IMG/VR virus record: IMGVR_UViG_3300022602_004810
Coordinates: 23,068-87,067 of that record
Strand: one strand, 5' to 3'
Source: a virus
DNA length: 64,000 nucleotides
The notes under the pieces were generated by a model. That model was not told the origin of the DNA, ran no database searches, and was given only the letters and a program-made list of their open reading frames with translations. This document shows positions 24,145-33,715 of the stretch, piece after piece; within the stretch, counting starts at the first letter, position 1, and each line of letters begins with the position of its first letter. The position numbers and the translations under genes are program-made.

Positions 24145-25297
24145 GTTTTACGATACTAATATAACCTGCGGTGTTATTATAAAATCCTAGGTTGGTAATG
24201 CTTGCACCATTAAATGTGCCGCTTAGATCAAACTGTCCGTCGCTGGTTGCCACTGATGTAGCATTAGCATCAATATAACTACCGCCACCGCCGCCTGAGT
24301 CAATGGTTGGAGCAATTCCGCCATATGCACCACCACCACCTGAGTAGCCACCACCACCGCCCCCAGTGATAGGACCAGATCCACCACCGCCACCAAATCC
24401 ACCAAAACTTGTGCTAGGTGGTACATAACTAGTAGAATATATAGCACCGTTTGCGCCAAATTGGAAACTATTACCGCCGCCACCATATGAGCCACCAACA
24501 GCCACCTGAGTATTATTTGACCAAGTGGTAGTTGCTGTTATAAATGAGCCATTGCCTGACCATCCGCCGCCACCACCACCATCGTAGGTGTTGGTACTAG
24601 TTGTACCTATGACGTTGACGTGTGTGTTACCGCCTTGCCCAGCAACACCACCAGGAGCACCAAAGCGTAGAGTGGTTGTAGTAGCACCAAGGTTACCAGC
24701 ACTGTTACCACCACGACGAGTGGTCACACCATAGCCACCTGGTAATATATTTGTGTTACTTGTCCAGGCGCCAGGTCCGCCGCCGCCACCTGCTATGATC
24801 AGCGGACTAACATTAGCAAAACCTTGAGCTATATTGCCTAAGGCGACAAAACTACCACCACCACCACCAGGACTAGAATAGGTACTAGGCTGTGTAGTAT
24901 TAGCACTAGGTTGTCCTACTACCAGAGTAATTTTTTGTCCGCGTCGTAGATTAAACACGCCTTGTATTACAGCGCCGCGACCGTGTGCATTACCGTAGGT
25001 AGTGTTTCCAGCAAAAGTACTAATCACTCCACTGCGACTGCCAGCCGCTGTAATACGATACGGACCTGTATGCGGTACTGTCCATACTTGATATCCTTGC
25101 CAAGCGCCTGGTACTGTAAAGAAGTTTGTATTAGTTAACCAAGTATTACCTGCGTTACTGTATGTATTGTATAAATTACCTAGTGTAGGTCCGTATTGTC
25201 CTACAATATTTGAGGTAAAGTTAAACATAGAGAATGCGTATAGATCAGTTAGATCGTATACAGTACCACCTATAATTGTTCCACCTAATATTATCAT
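24140..25297 (-). CDS. Glycine-rich fibre or adhesin protein
   Basis: A 385-residue protein. Residues ~95-370 contain many polyglycine tracts (SSPGGGGGSF, IIAGGGGGPG, TYDGGGGGGW) separated by short beta segments, like the glycine-rich domain of phage adhesins in which polyglycine helices pack together and bind receptors. The N-terminal 90 residues may attach to the fibre. It abuts the lectin-like gene upstream, and the block is probably one receptor-binding complex. Confidence 0.72.
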   Translation of the reverse strand: MIILGGTIIGGTVYDLTDLYAFSMFNFTSNIVGQYGPTLGNLYNTYSNAGNTWLTNTNFFTVPGAWQGYQVWTVPHTGPYRITAAGSRSGVISTFAGNTTYGNAHGRGAVIQGVFNLRRGQKITLVVGQPSANTTQPSTYSSPGGGGGSFVALGNIAQGFANVSPLIIAGGGGGPGAWTSNTNILPGGYGVTTRRGGNSAGNLGATTTTLRFGAPGGVAGQGGNTHVNVIGTTSTNTYDGGGGGGWSGNGSFITATTTWSNNTQVAVGGSYGGGGNSFQFGANGAIYSTSYVPPSTSFGGFGGGGGSGPITGGGGGGYSGGGGAYGGIAPTIDSGGGGGSYIDANATSVATSDGQFDLSGTFNGASITNLGFYNNTAGYISIVKL

Positions 25298-26019
25298 TAT
25301 ATTCCAAACCTTGAACGAACTGCTTGATAGTTTTGATTGATCTGTGTATTACCAAAGGCAGTGTTGTAAATGCGGACAACACCTAGTCCACCACCCCAAT
25401 AATCACCAAGGTCCCAACGACGCATCAACACTATACCACTTTGTGAACTGGTAGATGAACCCGTGTAGGCAAGTGTGCTGACCTGCGTATTATTTACAAA
25501 CAGTTTAATTGTCGTGCCATCATAGGTACCCACAATGTGATTCCAAGTATTAGTAGTCAATGAATAAGCTGGAGTAGCATGCCAACTACCGTCCCAGAAT
25601 CCGTTTTGTAAGCCACCAGAAACATCAACGCCAAGGCTAAAGTTAATCCTACTAGTAACCCCAGGATACTGTTCTGTGACGATACAAGGATCTGCCCCTG
25701 TGTTAGTACCAGTGTAGTAGTGCCATGTTTCCACAGTCCAGCTTGGTAAATTACCAAAACTTTGATTTGGACTATAAGCGTATTGACTGCTAGCTGGTAC
25801 GAAATTAATATATCCACCGTTGTTGGTACTGAATGTAGGACTGCCGCTTAGAGTAAATGATAAGCCGTTGACCGTATCACGCCAAGTGGTGTTACCAGAG
25901 AAACTACTGGTCAGGCCAGCATCTAAGTTCATCACAAGGTTAGCTGTGATATAGCCAATGGTGCTAACAATGTTTATCCCACCACCTATAGTAATTCCTG
26001 ATCCTATTGTTAATGCCAT
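25297..26019 (-). CDS. Concanavalin/LamG-like lectin-domain protein
   Basis: A 240-residue protein with a LamG/concanavalin A-like core: WTVETWHYYTG, NTWNHIVGTYDGTTIKLFVN and a final VVRIYNTAF-NQNYQAVRSRFG repeat-like end. Such jelly-roll domains bind carbohydrate. ATG at 26019 overlaps the previous stop. It is a diverged paralog of the next gene upstream (26021-26761), sharing the ending (N-Q-N-[FY]-x-A-x-R). Confidence 0.75.
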   Translation of the reverse strand: MALTIGSGITIGGGINIVSTIGYITANLVMNLDAGLTSSFSGNTTWRDTVNGLSFTLSGSPTFSTNNGGYINFVPASSQYAYSPNQSFGNLPSWTVETWHYYTGTNTGADPCIVTEQYPGVTSRINFSLGVDVSGGLQNGFWDGSWHATPAYSLTTNTWNHIVGTYDGTTIKLFVNNTQVSTLAYTGSSTSSQSGIVLMRRWDLGDYWGGGLGVVRIYNTAFGNTQINQNYQAVRSRFGI

Positions 26020-26020
26020 A

Positions 26021-26761
26021 TTATACACTATACCTAAATCGTAATGCGCTGAAATTTTGATTGACTTCTAAAGCTGACAAGGCGCGATTGTAGATCTTCC
26101 AAGCACCAATGTAACCATTGAAGTATGGAAAGCCATTGATACCTATGTAGTCATTACCAGGGAAGCCCATGCTTAAAAACGTACTACCAGGATTGCCTTT
26201 TGCGCCATCTGTTGATCCTGCGAATGCCCCATTGACATAGGTTTTAAGTGTTGGACTAACTGTGACATCATAGGACATCACAATGTGATACCAATTGGTT
26301 GATGTCCAACCAGGACCTGTGACATATCCAGTATTGTATAGGCCCATATTGATCGTACCGTTGGTAAAGCCCATTTGGTTATCAGTCCAGCCACCGTAAT
26401 TGTATCCAGGATCCCATTGACCCCATTCTGCTATCAGTGTACCTGGTGAGCCCGCACTTAAATTTCGTGCCCATACATCAAATGTAAATGCTGAGTCTAA
26501 ATCTGCGCCATAACCAACACCACCAACATAGCCAAAGTATTGACTACTGGCGCTGGCTAATTGTAACACTGTAAATCCGTTGACTTTGGCTGTACTAGGA
26601 CTATTAAACAAGGTAGCATCATAACCATTACCACTGCTGTCAGCAAGAGTACTACCACTGATGCCCGTGGCGGCATCGTAGTTGGCATATAGTCCCGCAG
26701 TGACGATATTAAAATGGTCTACTATGTAAGTGCCTGTGAGTGTTACCCCTTGTATGATCAT
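26021..26761 (-). CDS. Concanavalin/LamG-like lectin-domain protein
   Basis: A 246-residue protein with LamG-type landmarks: FTFDVWARNLS, NWYHIVMSYDVT, KTYVNGAFAGSTDG and IGAWKIYNRALSALEVNQNF. The N-terminal ~20 residues (MIIQGVTLTGTYIVDHFN) may be an attachment segment shared in style with its neighbours. Four bases separate it from the giant fibre gene. It is probably a carbohydrate-binding tip protein. Confidence 0.75.
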   Translation of the reverse strand: MIIQGVTLTGTYIVDHFNIVTAGLYANYDAATGISGSTLADSSGNGYDATLFNSPSTAKVNGFTVLQLASASSQYFGYVGGVGYGADLDSAFTFDVWARNLSAGSPGTLIAEWGQWDPGYNYGGWTDNQMGFTNGTINMGLYNTGYVTGPGWTSTNWYHIVMSYDVTVSPTLKTYVNGAFAGSTDGAKGNPGSTFLSMGFPGNDYIGINGFPYFNGYIGAWKIYNRALSALEVNQNFSALRFRYSV

Positions 26762-26764
26762 AAT

Positions 26765-29700
26765 TTACCAGTCAATTCTCAATTGACGCACCCACATTTG
26801 AGCAGTGCTGCCGCCTGTGTAGGCCGCTACTCCATAGTAGTTACCTGACGGAGTCCAAGTGCCAATATTCACAGCGCCTTGGTATGCTTCATTTAGATAT
26901 ACTTCCAACATACGAGCACCGTTTTGTATTTTACGTATTTTCAATGTCAAGTTATAGAAACTTGTATAAGATGCGTTCCAAACAGTGATACCGCTTGGAT
27001 TATATGAACTAGATCCTTCTAATATAAATGGAATGTTAGTCTGTGTGCCGTTAACGTAAACTTCAAATTGATTTGCTCCAGAATAGAAGTGGTTAAAAAC
27101 TGCTATGCCGCCAAAACTATTAGTATTACCTGGATTACCTGAGACCACAGCATTGGCACCAAAATAAATCCATTGTCCGTCAGCACCAGTACCACCACTG
27201 GCACCAATACTTGCCGTAATGGTCATGTCATAGATATAGTTAACTGTGCTACTGTTCCAGCTGATATAACCGCTTTGTGAAGTAGTAGTGGTAGTTAGTT
27301 TCAACCCGTATGCTTGAGTGCTATCCCATGTAGCATTACCGCCAATGGTACCACTTGGTGTAAATGCTGACAATGCTGAGGTGGTGTTGGCCTGCCAAGT
27401 GTCCCACAAGAAACGTGTCTGCGGTCCACTGCTGCCACCAGCCGTGATGTTACCTGTGTATGAGGCTGTGGTACCATAACTGTTACCATATTGTGTAGCA
27501 ACTATGCCACCGGCTGTGACGTTACCAGTGTAGGTAGCTGTTGTACCAACAGTATTGCCAATGAAGTATCCAGTGCCTGAGGTTGATACACTGTTGTTCA
27601 CAGTCATATTCAAGTTGCCAGCTACAGTCAGCTGCATCTGAGCACTGCCATTGTTGTAGAAGCTCAATGGCAAGTATGTGCCTGCGCCGTTGATGCCTGA
27701 TACTAGTTGGACATCTGTTGTACCATTGGTAGCAATCAAGATCTTACTTGCGGCTGTTAGGTTACCACTGTTGGCCGCTTGCCAACTTGCTGATGTGGCT
27801 GTACCACTTGGAACTGCATAGATACCTGGACTGGCATTGGCCGCTGTAGGAGCAAATATCGTTCTGCTGTTTACAGTAGCATTACTAAAGTCACCCAAGA
27901 TATAAGAATTAGAAGGGAATATTACATTGCCTGCCAATGTTAGATTACCGTCGATGCCAAACGTATAGAGGGCTGTACCTGTAAAGGTACCAACCCTGTT
28001 AGGACTGTAATTTTGTAGAACAAATGAATTACCGGCTATGCCTCCTGGCACAGATATAACATCACCATTCTTATATCCAGTACCAGAATTATATATAGTC
28101 AAGGTAGAGATGTAACCACCTGTGGCACTATAGTTTGCTGTCATGCCTGTTCCACTACCACCTATCACTGGTTGGTTAGCGTAAGGAGGGCTGTTGAATC
28201 CGCCATTGCTGGTTATACTAGTAGCAATGTTATATTGTCCATTGGCACGTAATGTTAAATTGTAGGTATTAGATCCGATCTGACCGCCAAAGAATACGTT
28301 ACCAGTGGCAGTAGCAGTAGTTCCTATAGTTACAGTAGTTGCGACACCGCCCATGTTGATAGTTGTACCAACACCGTTAAATACAGCTATTGTAGATTGG
28401 TTGGTAACCAATCCTGAAGCACTTTGTATAGTTACAGGACCACTACTGACAAGCCCAGCATTGTTGTATAGACTCATACCAGCTGTGCTCAATGACATGT
28501 ATAGACTAGTAGCACCTGTGTATCCTGTAGCGACATTGGCAGTTACAGCACCTCCAGTGGCATACCAGTTCAGACTAGTAGGGCCATTTATCAAATCTGC
28601 CGCACCAGTTTGTGTATTACGGAAACGCATCACACCATTGGCATCAAAGTAAATGTTATTTCCAATGTGTGTTGCATAACCAAAGGTCGGAACAGCGCCA
28701 GAATTGACAATGGCAGTGTTGGCACCTAAGAACAATGAAGTTGCGCTGGCTTGTAGATTGGATATAGTGCCAATGTTACTATTAATAAAGGTTGCTGAGC
28801 TGTTAGCTAAGAACGTAGCAACTTGTACATTACTGTAACTACTGCCACTTGCTGTAGTCTGTGTTGTACCGTCTGGGAATGTTAGTACTCCGCTTACACC
28901 AAGTCTAATATTAGCGATATTACCTGAGTAAGTTGGCAAGTATGTTGCTACTTGAACGTTACTATAACTACCGCCACTGGCTACAATACCAGTTAAGAAC
29001 GCACCATTACCGTAGAAGTAGCCTGCGGTTTGTATGTTACCAGCTGTGAATAATTGTGGAACATTTACATTGCCTAGATTGTCAAAGACTGAAGTGTATA
29101 CGCCAGCTTGTAAGGTCACATTAGGTTGTAGACCTGTTACATTACCTATAACATTAATATTACCAGTTACATAAGTTGCTGTAATATTACCTGTGGTGTT
29201 GATTGTAGCTGTGTTCAAATATGTTTGAACAGCGGTATTACTATAAGCAGTGGTTTGTTGTGAACTATCTGGGAATACTACACCACCTGGTAGACCAAGA
29301 TAACCACTGTTGCCAAATGTATACTGTACGCTACCACCATTGGTATTAATAGCAAACTGATATGGTACTAAGATTTCGCTGTTTAAGCTGTTAACTTCAA
29401 AGAACTGTGTGCCGTACGGAAATGCTATACTGCTAGCGCCAAGTGTTACGTTGCCAATATTGCCAAAGTAAGTAGGCAAGTATGCGGCTACCTGTACATT
29501 GCTGTAGTTACTGCTGCTAGCAATACCAGTTAGTAGCGCACCGTTACCTATGAAGTAACGTGCTGTGACGTTGCCTGCTACTGATACGTTGGCAATATTG
29601 CCATACTGTAGATATTGTGCTACATTAGCGTTGCCATACGCACTACCTGTAGCTGCCGTAGTCATTGTAGTACCATCAGCAAAGGTTAATACTCCACTGG

Positions 29701-32700
29701 CACCTAAACGAACGTTAGCAATGTTACCACTGTATGTTGGCAAATAGCTGGCCACGTTACTGTTACCATAACTGCTACCACCGCCACCACCTGATGCTAC
29801 AATACCTGTTAAGAACGCACCGTTACCAAATAGATAACCGCCTGTGCTGATATTGCCAAAAGCTGTGATCTGTACTGGATAAGCTGTGTTACCAAATGCC
29901 ACGTTACCTGTGATGTCGTAGGTAGTTGAGTAGCTGTTGCTTACTAAAACTACGTTAGGGCTTGTACCGATGATGTTGTTTACCCCAACGTTACCTGTGT
30001 GTGTTGGCAAGTAACTAGTTACGTTAGCATTGGCATAGGCACTGTTAGTGTTTACATAACCGTTGGTAATTAAATATGAAGCTACGTTACTGTTAGCATA
30101 GGCACTGTTTGTATTAACATAACCATTTGTAATCAGGTAGCTAGCTACGTTACCATTGCCATAACTGCTACCGCCACTGCCAAATGTTGCTAGGTAAGCG
30201 GCTACGTTTACGTTTGAATAGTTAGTGTAGCCCATAGTCTGTGTATAGGCCGCAGTGTTAACGTTGCTGTAGTTAGTATAACTTGTGCCTGCTAGATACG
30301 CGGCTACGTTTACGTTTGAATATAAGTTATAACCTTGTGTGTTTAAATAAGCGGCTACGTTTACATTACCATAGTTACTGCCGCTACCTGTTGCAGCAGT
30401 GGTCATTGTTGTGCCGTCAGCAAATGTCAGTTGACCACTAACCCCTAAACGAATGTTAGCAATATTACCAGTATATGTTGGTAAGTATGTGGCCACTTGT
30501 ACGTTGCTATATCCAGCTGGTAAACCTGTAAGTTGGCTACCATTACCAACAAAGTAGTTAGCTGTGATATAGTTAGCACCACTGATGTTACCGCTAGAAC
30601 CTGTTGTGGTAATATTAGCTACATAGAATGCACCACTGGTAAACACATTACCAGCTGTAATATTACCAGTTGTGGTAATAGTAGCCGTAGTCAAGTAGAC
30701 TGCTACGTTGACGTTTGAATATAAGTTATAACCTTGTGTGTTTAAGTAAGCGGCTACGTTAACGTTTGAGTAGTTAGTGCCACCACTGCTAGCCACAATA
30801 CCAGTTAAGAAATAACCATTGCCTACAAAGTAAGTGGCATTAACGTTGCCCGCAATGTTTACATTGGCACCAGTGATATAAGCACCAGTGTTACCGATTG
30901 TTGGCGCATATACCGCACCAGTTGACACATAGTTAGTTGCGTAAATATAGTTGGCATTGATGTTGCCTGCGCCAACATTACCTGTGTATGTTGGTAAGTA
31001 TGTGGCCACTTGGACGTTGCTGTAATTACTGCTAGCGGCTATACCAGTTAAGAGAGCGCCGTTACCAATGAAATACGTAGCTGTTACGTTACCTGCTACT
31101 GAGATGTTGGCAATGTTGCCCACTTGTAGATAAGTTGCTACACGAGCATTACTGTAGAATGTTTGGCTGTTAACGTAGCCTAGCATGCCAACGTTGGCTG
31201 AGGTAACGTTAGCTGACCAAGCATAGTTAGCCAAGTTAGCTGTGGCTGTAGTTAGATAATTGTTAGTCGACAAGTAAGCCGCTACGTTAACGTTTGAATA
31301 TAAGTTATAACCTTGTGTGTTTAAGTAAGCCGCTACGTTTACATTGCTGTATTGTGTAGGTAATCCCGTTAGGAACTGTCCACTACCAACAAAATTAACG
31401 GCTGTGACGTTACCTGTGGATGTGATGTTACCAGTTACTTGGAATGCGTTAGCTGATTGATTAAAGCGACCAATTTGATTAGCTGAACCTTGCCCGTTTA
31501 CTGAGAACACTATGTCTTTGTTTAGAGCTGTTGATAGTAATAGGTTACCGCCACCTGTTGTAGGGTTGCCATAGACATACAAGTAGCCATCGCCAGGGTA
31601 GTTTAATTCGTTGCCTGCGCCACTTGAGAATTGGCTGCTGTTGATCCCCATGTCAACGTAACCAACAGTAGCATTACCATTGTCCATGGTAACCACTATG
31701 TCACCACTGGCACTAGCACCTGAGTTGATATTTTGTAGATTTAGTTGGCTGTATCCATTAAAGTTGCTGGCTAGTTCTAATATAGTCTGTGCTTGTATTG
31801 AATATCCAGAAGCTATACCACCATATAGTGCACCAAAGCCAGCAGAGCCTCCAAAGAACTGTCCAGTGTTACCTGTAACTGTGGTCAACACCTGTGTGAC
31901 ATTACCAATGGCAGTGATGTTACCATAGACTGTCAAGTTACCACCAATGATAACATTACCGCTGGCACTAATGTTTGAGAAGTAGGCCGCTCCGTGATAA
32001 GTTGGCAAGTAACTGGCCACTTGAATGTTGCTGTATCCCACAGGTAAGCCAGTTAATAAACTACCATTACCTTGGAAATATTGTGCTGTTACGAAACTAT
32101 TACTGGTGATATTACCAGCAACTATTTCATTGTGTTGAACTATTTCTGAATTAACTGTGGTAATGTTACCCTGCACTGTTAGGTTACCAATGGTAACCGT
32201 GCCTGCTAGATAGTTAGCTAGTGCAACATTACTAAATGCTGTGGTTTGTATGGTGTTATCTGGGAATGTAAAATTGCCAGCAGTGTCAAATGCCCAATAG
32301 GCATCGTGGCCAGGGGTAATAGCTTCAACGTGGAATCCACCATTGTCAACATAGACCCAGGTGGTTGATCCCGTCCAATCACTATTAGGATCAACTGTGT
32401 TAGAATTTGCCGACCATTGCATCTGTACAAAAGTATTCGATGCTAGATTGATTGCGCCTGCTCCGTTGTCTGGAGCACGTATTAAACCAACATTAGCTAG
32501 GTTTAATGCACCATAGGCATCAAGGCTTACTATATTAGTGCCATTAATTAAACTATTAGATGATATATTTGCTACATTAGCATTGATTAGGTTAATTTCG
32601 TCTTGTAGAGCTGTGATATTACCTGTAATTGCTGCAACATTAATAGTAGTAGCGTGACCACCAATGGTAGATCCATCATGAACATATAATGTCCAATCAT

Positions 32701-32800
32701 CAGTGTTAATAATAAGTTCACCAGGAAAACCGACATAGGATCCAATCGCTGCGGTATTGCCTCTTCTAAACTGTAAATGTCTTGGGACTGGATATGCCAT
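26765..32800 (-). CDS. Giant modular tail-fibre protein
   Basis: A 2011-residue fibre. The N-terminus (RHLQFRRGNTAAIG, then PGELIINTDDWTLYVHDG) is a fibre attachment domain like that of the protein at 10317. The shaft is built of repeats, with at least eight copies of G-N-G-x-x-L-T-G-[IL], many copies of YSNVNVAAYL, and F-[AP]-D-G-T-T-x-T-T-A motifs. The last ~230 residues look like a jelly-roll binding domain ending MWVRQLRIDW. It is probably a long fibre that contacts the host surface. Confidence 0.85.
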   Translation of the reverse strand: MAYPVPRHLQFRRGNTAAIGSYVGFPGELIINTDDWTLYVHDGSTIGGHATTINVAAITGNITALQDEINLINANVANISSNSLINGTNIVSLDAYGALNLANVGLIRAPDNGAGAINLASNTFVQMQWSANSNTVDPNSDWTGSTTWVYVDNGGFHVEAITPGHDAYWAFDTAGNFTFPDNTIQTTAFSNVALANYLAGTVTIGNLTVQGNITTVNSEIVQHNEIVAGNITSNSFVTAQYFQGNGSLLTGLPVGYSNIQVASYLPTYHGAAYFSNISASGNVIIGGNLTVYGNITAIGNVTQVLTTVTGNTGQFFGGSAGFGALYGGIASGYSIQAQTILELASNFNGYSQLNLQNINSGASASGDIVVTMDNGNATVGYVDMGINSSQFSSGAGNELNYPGDGYLYVYGNPTTGGGNLLLSTALNKDIVFSVNGQGSANQIGRFNQSANAFQVTGNITSTGNVTAVNFVGSGQFLTGLPTQYSNVNVAAYLNTQGYNLYSNVNVAAYLSTNNYLTTATANLANYAWSANVTSANVGMLGYVNSQTFYSNARVATYLQVGNIANISVAGNVTATYFIGNGALLTGIAASSNYSNVQVATYLPTYTGNVGAGNINANYIYATNYVSTGAVYAPTIGNTGAYITGANVNIAGNVNATYFVGNGYFLTGIVASSGGTNYSNVNVAAYLNTQGYNLYSNVNVAVYLTTATITTTGNITAGNVFTSGAFYVANITTTGSSGNISGANYITANYFVGNGSQLTGLPAGYSNVQVATYLPTYTGNIANIRLGVSGQLTFADGTTMTTAATGSGSNYGNVNVAAYLNTQGYNLYSNVNVAAYLAGTSYTNYSNVNTAAYTQTMGYTNYSNVNVAAYLATFGSGGSSYGNGNVASYLITNGYVNTNSAYANSNVASYLITNGYVNTNSAYANANVTSYLPTHTGNVGVNNIIGTSPNVVLVSNSYSTTYDITGNVAFGNTAYPVQITAFGNISTGGYLFGNGAFLTGIVASGGGGGSSYGNSNVASYLPTYSGNIANVRLGASGVLTFADGTTMTTAATGSAYGNANVAQYLQYGNIANVSVAGNVTARYFIGNGALLTGIASSSNYSNVQVAAYLPTYFGNIGNVTLGASSIAFPYGTQFFEVNSLNSEILVPYQFAINTNGGSVQYTFGNSGYLGLPGGVVFPDSSQQTTAYSNTAVQTYLNTATINTTGNITATYVTGNINVIGNVTGLQPNVTLQAGVYTSVFDNLGNVNVPQLFTAGNIQTAGYFYGNGAFLTGIVASGGSYSNVQVATYLPTYSGNIANIRLGVSGVLTFPDGTTQTTASGSSYSNVQVATFLANSSATFINSNIGTISNLQASATSLFLGANTAIVNSGAVPTFGYATHIGNNIYFDANGVMRFRNTQTGAADLINGPTSLNWYATGGAVTANVATGYTGATSLYMSLSTAGMSLYNNAGLVSSGPVTIQSASGLVTNQSTIAVFNGVGTTINMGGVATTVTIGTTATATGNVFFGGQIGSNTYNLTLRANGQYNIATSITSNGGFNSPPYANQPVIGGSGTGMTANYSATGGYISTLTIYNSGTGYKNGDVISVPGGIAGNSFVLQNYSPNRVGTFTGTALYTFGIDGNLTLAGNVIFPSNSYILGDFSNATVNSRTIFAPTAANASPGIYAVPSGTATSASWQAANSGNLTAASKILIATNGTTDVQLVSGINGAGTYLPLSFYNNGSAQMQLTVAGNLNMTVNNSVSTSGTGYFIGNTVGTTATYTGNVTAGGIVATQYGNSYGTTASYTGNITAGGSSGPQTRFLWDTWQANTTSALSAFTPSGTIGGNATWDSTQAYGLKLTTTTTSQSGYISWNSSTVNYIYDMTITASIGASGGTGADGQWIYFGANAVVSGNPGNTNSFGGIAVFNHFYSGANQFEVYVNGTQTNIPFILEGSSSYNPSGITVWNASYTSFYNLTLKIRKIQNGARMLEVYLNEAYQGAVNIGTWTPSGNYYGVAAYTGGSTAQMWVRQLRIDW
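30301..31345 (-). repeat. Near-identical DNA repeats inside the fibre gene
   Basis: A stretch of about 34 bases (ACGTTTGAATATAAGTTATA and onward, plus strand) occurs almost unchanged starting near 30312, 30712 and 31289. It encodes the YNLYSNVNV shaft repeat. Base-level identity beyond the protein repeat suggests recent duplication or gene conversion. Confidence 0.75.
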
Positions 32801-32801
32801 T

Positions 32802-33302
32802 CTATAAGGTACCTAAATCAACATCACCACTGTAGTCTGTGGTGCTAGTAGTAAACATGTCTGTGTTGTATGCTGGATTAATATTAAGTTCAGCATAGAC
32901 TTTAAAATTATCATCACTATAAACAGGAGTATTAAATGTGCCATCATTGGCTAGGAACGCTAGCTTATATTTGTTTTGTGGAAGTGTATTTAAGAATTCA
33001 TCTCTGAGCATAATATTAGCCGTTGCCGTAGTAACATTGCTGACTGTTACACTTACGTTAGCTACTACATTTCCCTTTAAATAGTCAATAATATAACCTT
33101 CAAAGCTCAGGCCTGCAATGTTAGCAGCTTTTTGATCTTGGTTTTTGAACTTGATAGTTACTGGATTGTCTGCTCCGCGATAGATTTCAATTGGTCTCTG
33201 ATACACGACACGGTTCCTTATATTTTGTATGTCAGGGTTCTCATAGTCCAGAAGTTGAACAGTGAAAATATTTTGATATAAATAACTTGTGATTAGTGGC
33301 AC
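32802..33302 (-). CDS. Tail/baseplate-type structural protein
   Basis: A 166-residue beta-rich protein (IEIYRGADNPVTIKFKNQD, FEGYIIDYLKGN). The pattern of a charged strand before VTIKFK-NQDQKA resembles small phage proteins placed before fibre genes and, loosely, BppU-like N-domains. The start is GTG at 33302 with AAAGGGA upstream and a GATAAATA box 21 bases before it. It is likely to connect or support the fibre; exact identity is not recognised. Confidence 0.65.
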   Translation of the reverse strand: MPLITSYLYQNIFTVQLLDYENPDIQNIRNRVVYQRPIEIYRGADNPVTIKFKNQDQKAANIAGLSFEGYIIDYLKGNVVANVSVTVSNVTTATANIMLRDEFLNTLPQNKYKLAFLANDGTFNTPVYSDDNFKVYAELNINPAYNTDMFTTSTTDYSGDVDLGTL

Positions 33303-33323
33303 TTTTCGTTAATCCCTTTAGTA

Positions 33324-33331
33324 TATTTATC
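33324..33331 (-). promoter_or_regulatory. Late-promoter-like box GATAAATA
   Basis: The minus strand reads GATAAATA 21 bases upstream of the GTG start at 33302, at the head of the tail-fibre block. Confidence 0.45.
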
Positions 33332-33340
33332 GCGGTACGT

Positions 33341-33715
33341 ATGGAAGACAATATCAAGCATCTATTAGATCAATACCCATTTTTAAGCTTCGTAACCTAC
33401 GGCGGAAACGACTATATTGGCATCATTCAGAATTCGGACGAATTAATTACAACTATCTATGACTATGCCCTACTTAAAGGCATGGATCAGAAAGAAAAGT
33501 TCTTAGATCTAGCTGATCAGTGGTGGTGGGAGAGTAATAGACTAGTGCCTATTAATGTGTTTTTAAAGCAAGACTGGGTAGAATTCAGGATCTGTTTGAA
33601 AACATTCAACAGTAAGGACGTTATAATACAGCACGGTCCTTATGTAAGTTTAAAAGAAATAGCCAGTAAACGTAGTAAACGTCGTAGTATTACACTTGTT
33701 CGTCGAGTAAATTAA
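33341..33715 (+). CDS. Unknown protein, lone plus-strand gene
   Basis: A 124-residue protein starting MEDNIKHLLDQYPFLSFVTY; the longer frame from 33296 would overlap the opposing gene's start. Its codon pattern and composition (ADQWWWESNRLVPI, VFLKQDWVEFRI) look like a real gene. It diverges from the 32802 gene and converges with the 33690 gene, overlapping that by 26 bases. It has no clear promoter or ribosome-binding site. Function is unknown. Confidence 0.65.
   Translation: MEDNIKHLLDQYPFLSFVTYGGNDYIGIIQNSDELITTIYDYALLKGMDQKEKFLDLADQWWWESNRLVPINVFLKQDWVEFRICLKTFNSKDVIIQHGPYVSLKEIASKRSKRRSITLVRRVN

Noticed and set aside
26765-32800. CRISPR-like regular repeats
   Set aside because: The repeats are unevenly spaced, in frame, and encode fibre shaft motifs; there is no repeat-spacer structure.
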